Origin: Streptomyces sp. ISL-96
GTDB lineage: Bacteria > Actinomycetota > Actinomycetes > Streptomycetales > Streptomycetaceae
Assembly (NCBI RefSeq): GCF_018614035.1
Contig: NZ_JAGGPA010000047.1
Span: 1 to 62,048 of the forward strand
Length of the DNA: 62,048 bases
Direction of reading: 5' to 3'
The notes under the pieces are model-generated. The model was given only the letters and a program-made list of their open reading frames with translations, searched no databases and was not told the origin of the DNA. Positions 62,003 to 62,048 of the stretch are shown piece after piece. The position numbers and the translations under genes are program-made. How positions within the stretch are numbered: the stretch's first letter is position 1; every line of letters starts with the position of its first letter.

Positions 62003-62048
62003 CAGCTAGAAGGCCCGGACCGCTCACGCGGACGCTGTTGGTTAATTC

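Overview
The window reads as a Streptomyces (or very close actinomycete) chromosome. It is very GC-rich, with GTG/TTG starts and many 1-4 base gene overlaps. It carries bldC next to a DUF6274 gene, vdh, a DUF3073 gene, an Lsr2-type protein, a class-E-sortase-like LAETG protein and the purFM / purSQL / purC / purD / dnaX block. From memory, the order to the right of about 22.5 kb matches the S. coelicolor core region; this is recollection, not a computed comparison.

Region A (1-22.5 kb) is accessory DNA left of a tRNA-Lys gene. It starts with a minus-strand polymorphic-toxin operon: an SseB-like protein, a 204-aa partner and a 1557-aa RHS protein. Its immunity gene would lie just outside the left edge. 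Next come an XRE/TPR regulator with small satellite genes, then a two-gene unit at 9.1-10.4 kb made of a 42-aa Gly/Lys/Asp-rich peptide and a protein-isoaspartate-methyltransferase-like enzyme. That pair is the best candidate here for an under-described system (an aspartimide/imiditide-like RiPP). After it are a secreted amidase, a lipoprotein, and a secreted nuclease-like protein overlapping a small possible immunity gene. The last part is a mobilisation/integration module: relaxase, MobC, a DUF2637 SpdB-like protein, a DUF3631 ATPase, an excisionase-like protein, a frame-broken XRE regulator and a tyrosine integrase that ends 35 bp from tRNA-Lys. No TraB/FtsK translocase is visible, so the element looks mobilisable rather than self-transmissible. 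Its left att site was not found.

Region B (22.5-42 kb) is conserved chromosome: a DEAD-box RNA helicase with an RGG tail, a lipoprotein, a zincin peptidase followed by two crcB genes, a metallophosphoesterase, tRNA-Glu/Asp/Phe, a CcdA/DsbA-like pair, the helicase HrpA, a second identical tRNA-Asp, DUF6274, bldC, a conserved hypothetical, valine dehydrogenase, DUF3073, and purM-purF.

Region C (42-62 kb) holds a cell-wall-anchored metzincin, a META-domain lipoprotein, a PrmC-related methyltransferase, a mycothiol-dependent-isomerase-like protein, purSQL, an Lsr2 paralogue, three tRNA-Gly genes around a two-component system, purC, a DMF-amidase-like protein, a degenerate M48-like membrane protein, purD, dnaX, SRP RNA and tRNA-Ser. 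The purine genes are spread over four transcription units but supply most steps from PRPP to SAICAR (PurF, D, SQL, M, C).

All functions are inferred from reading the sequence; no database search or alignment was run.
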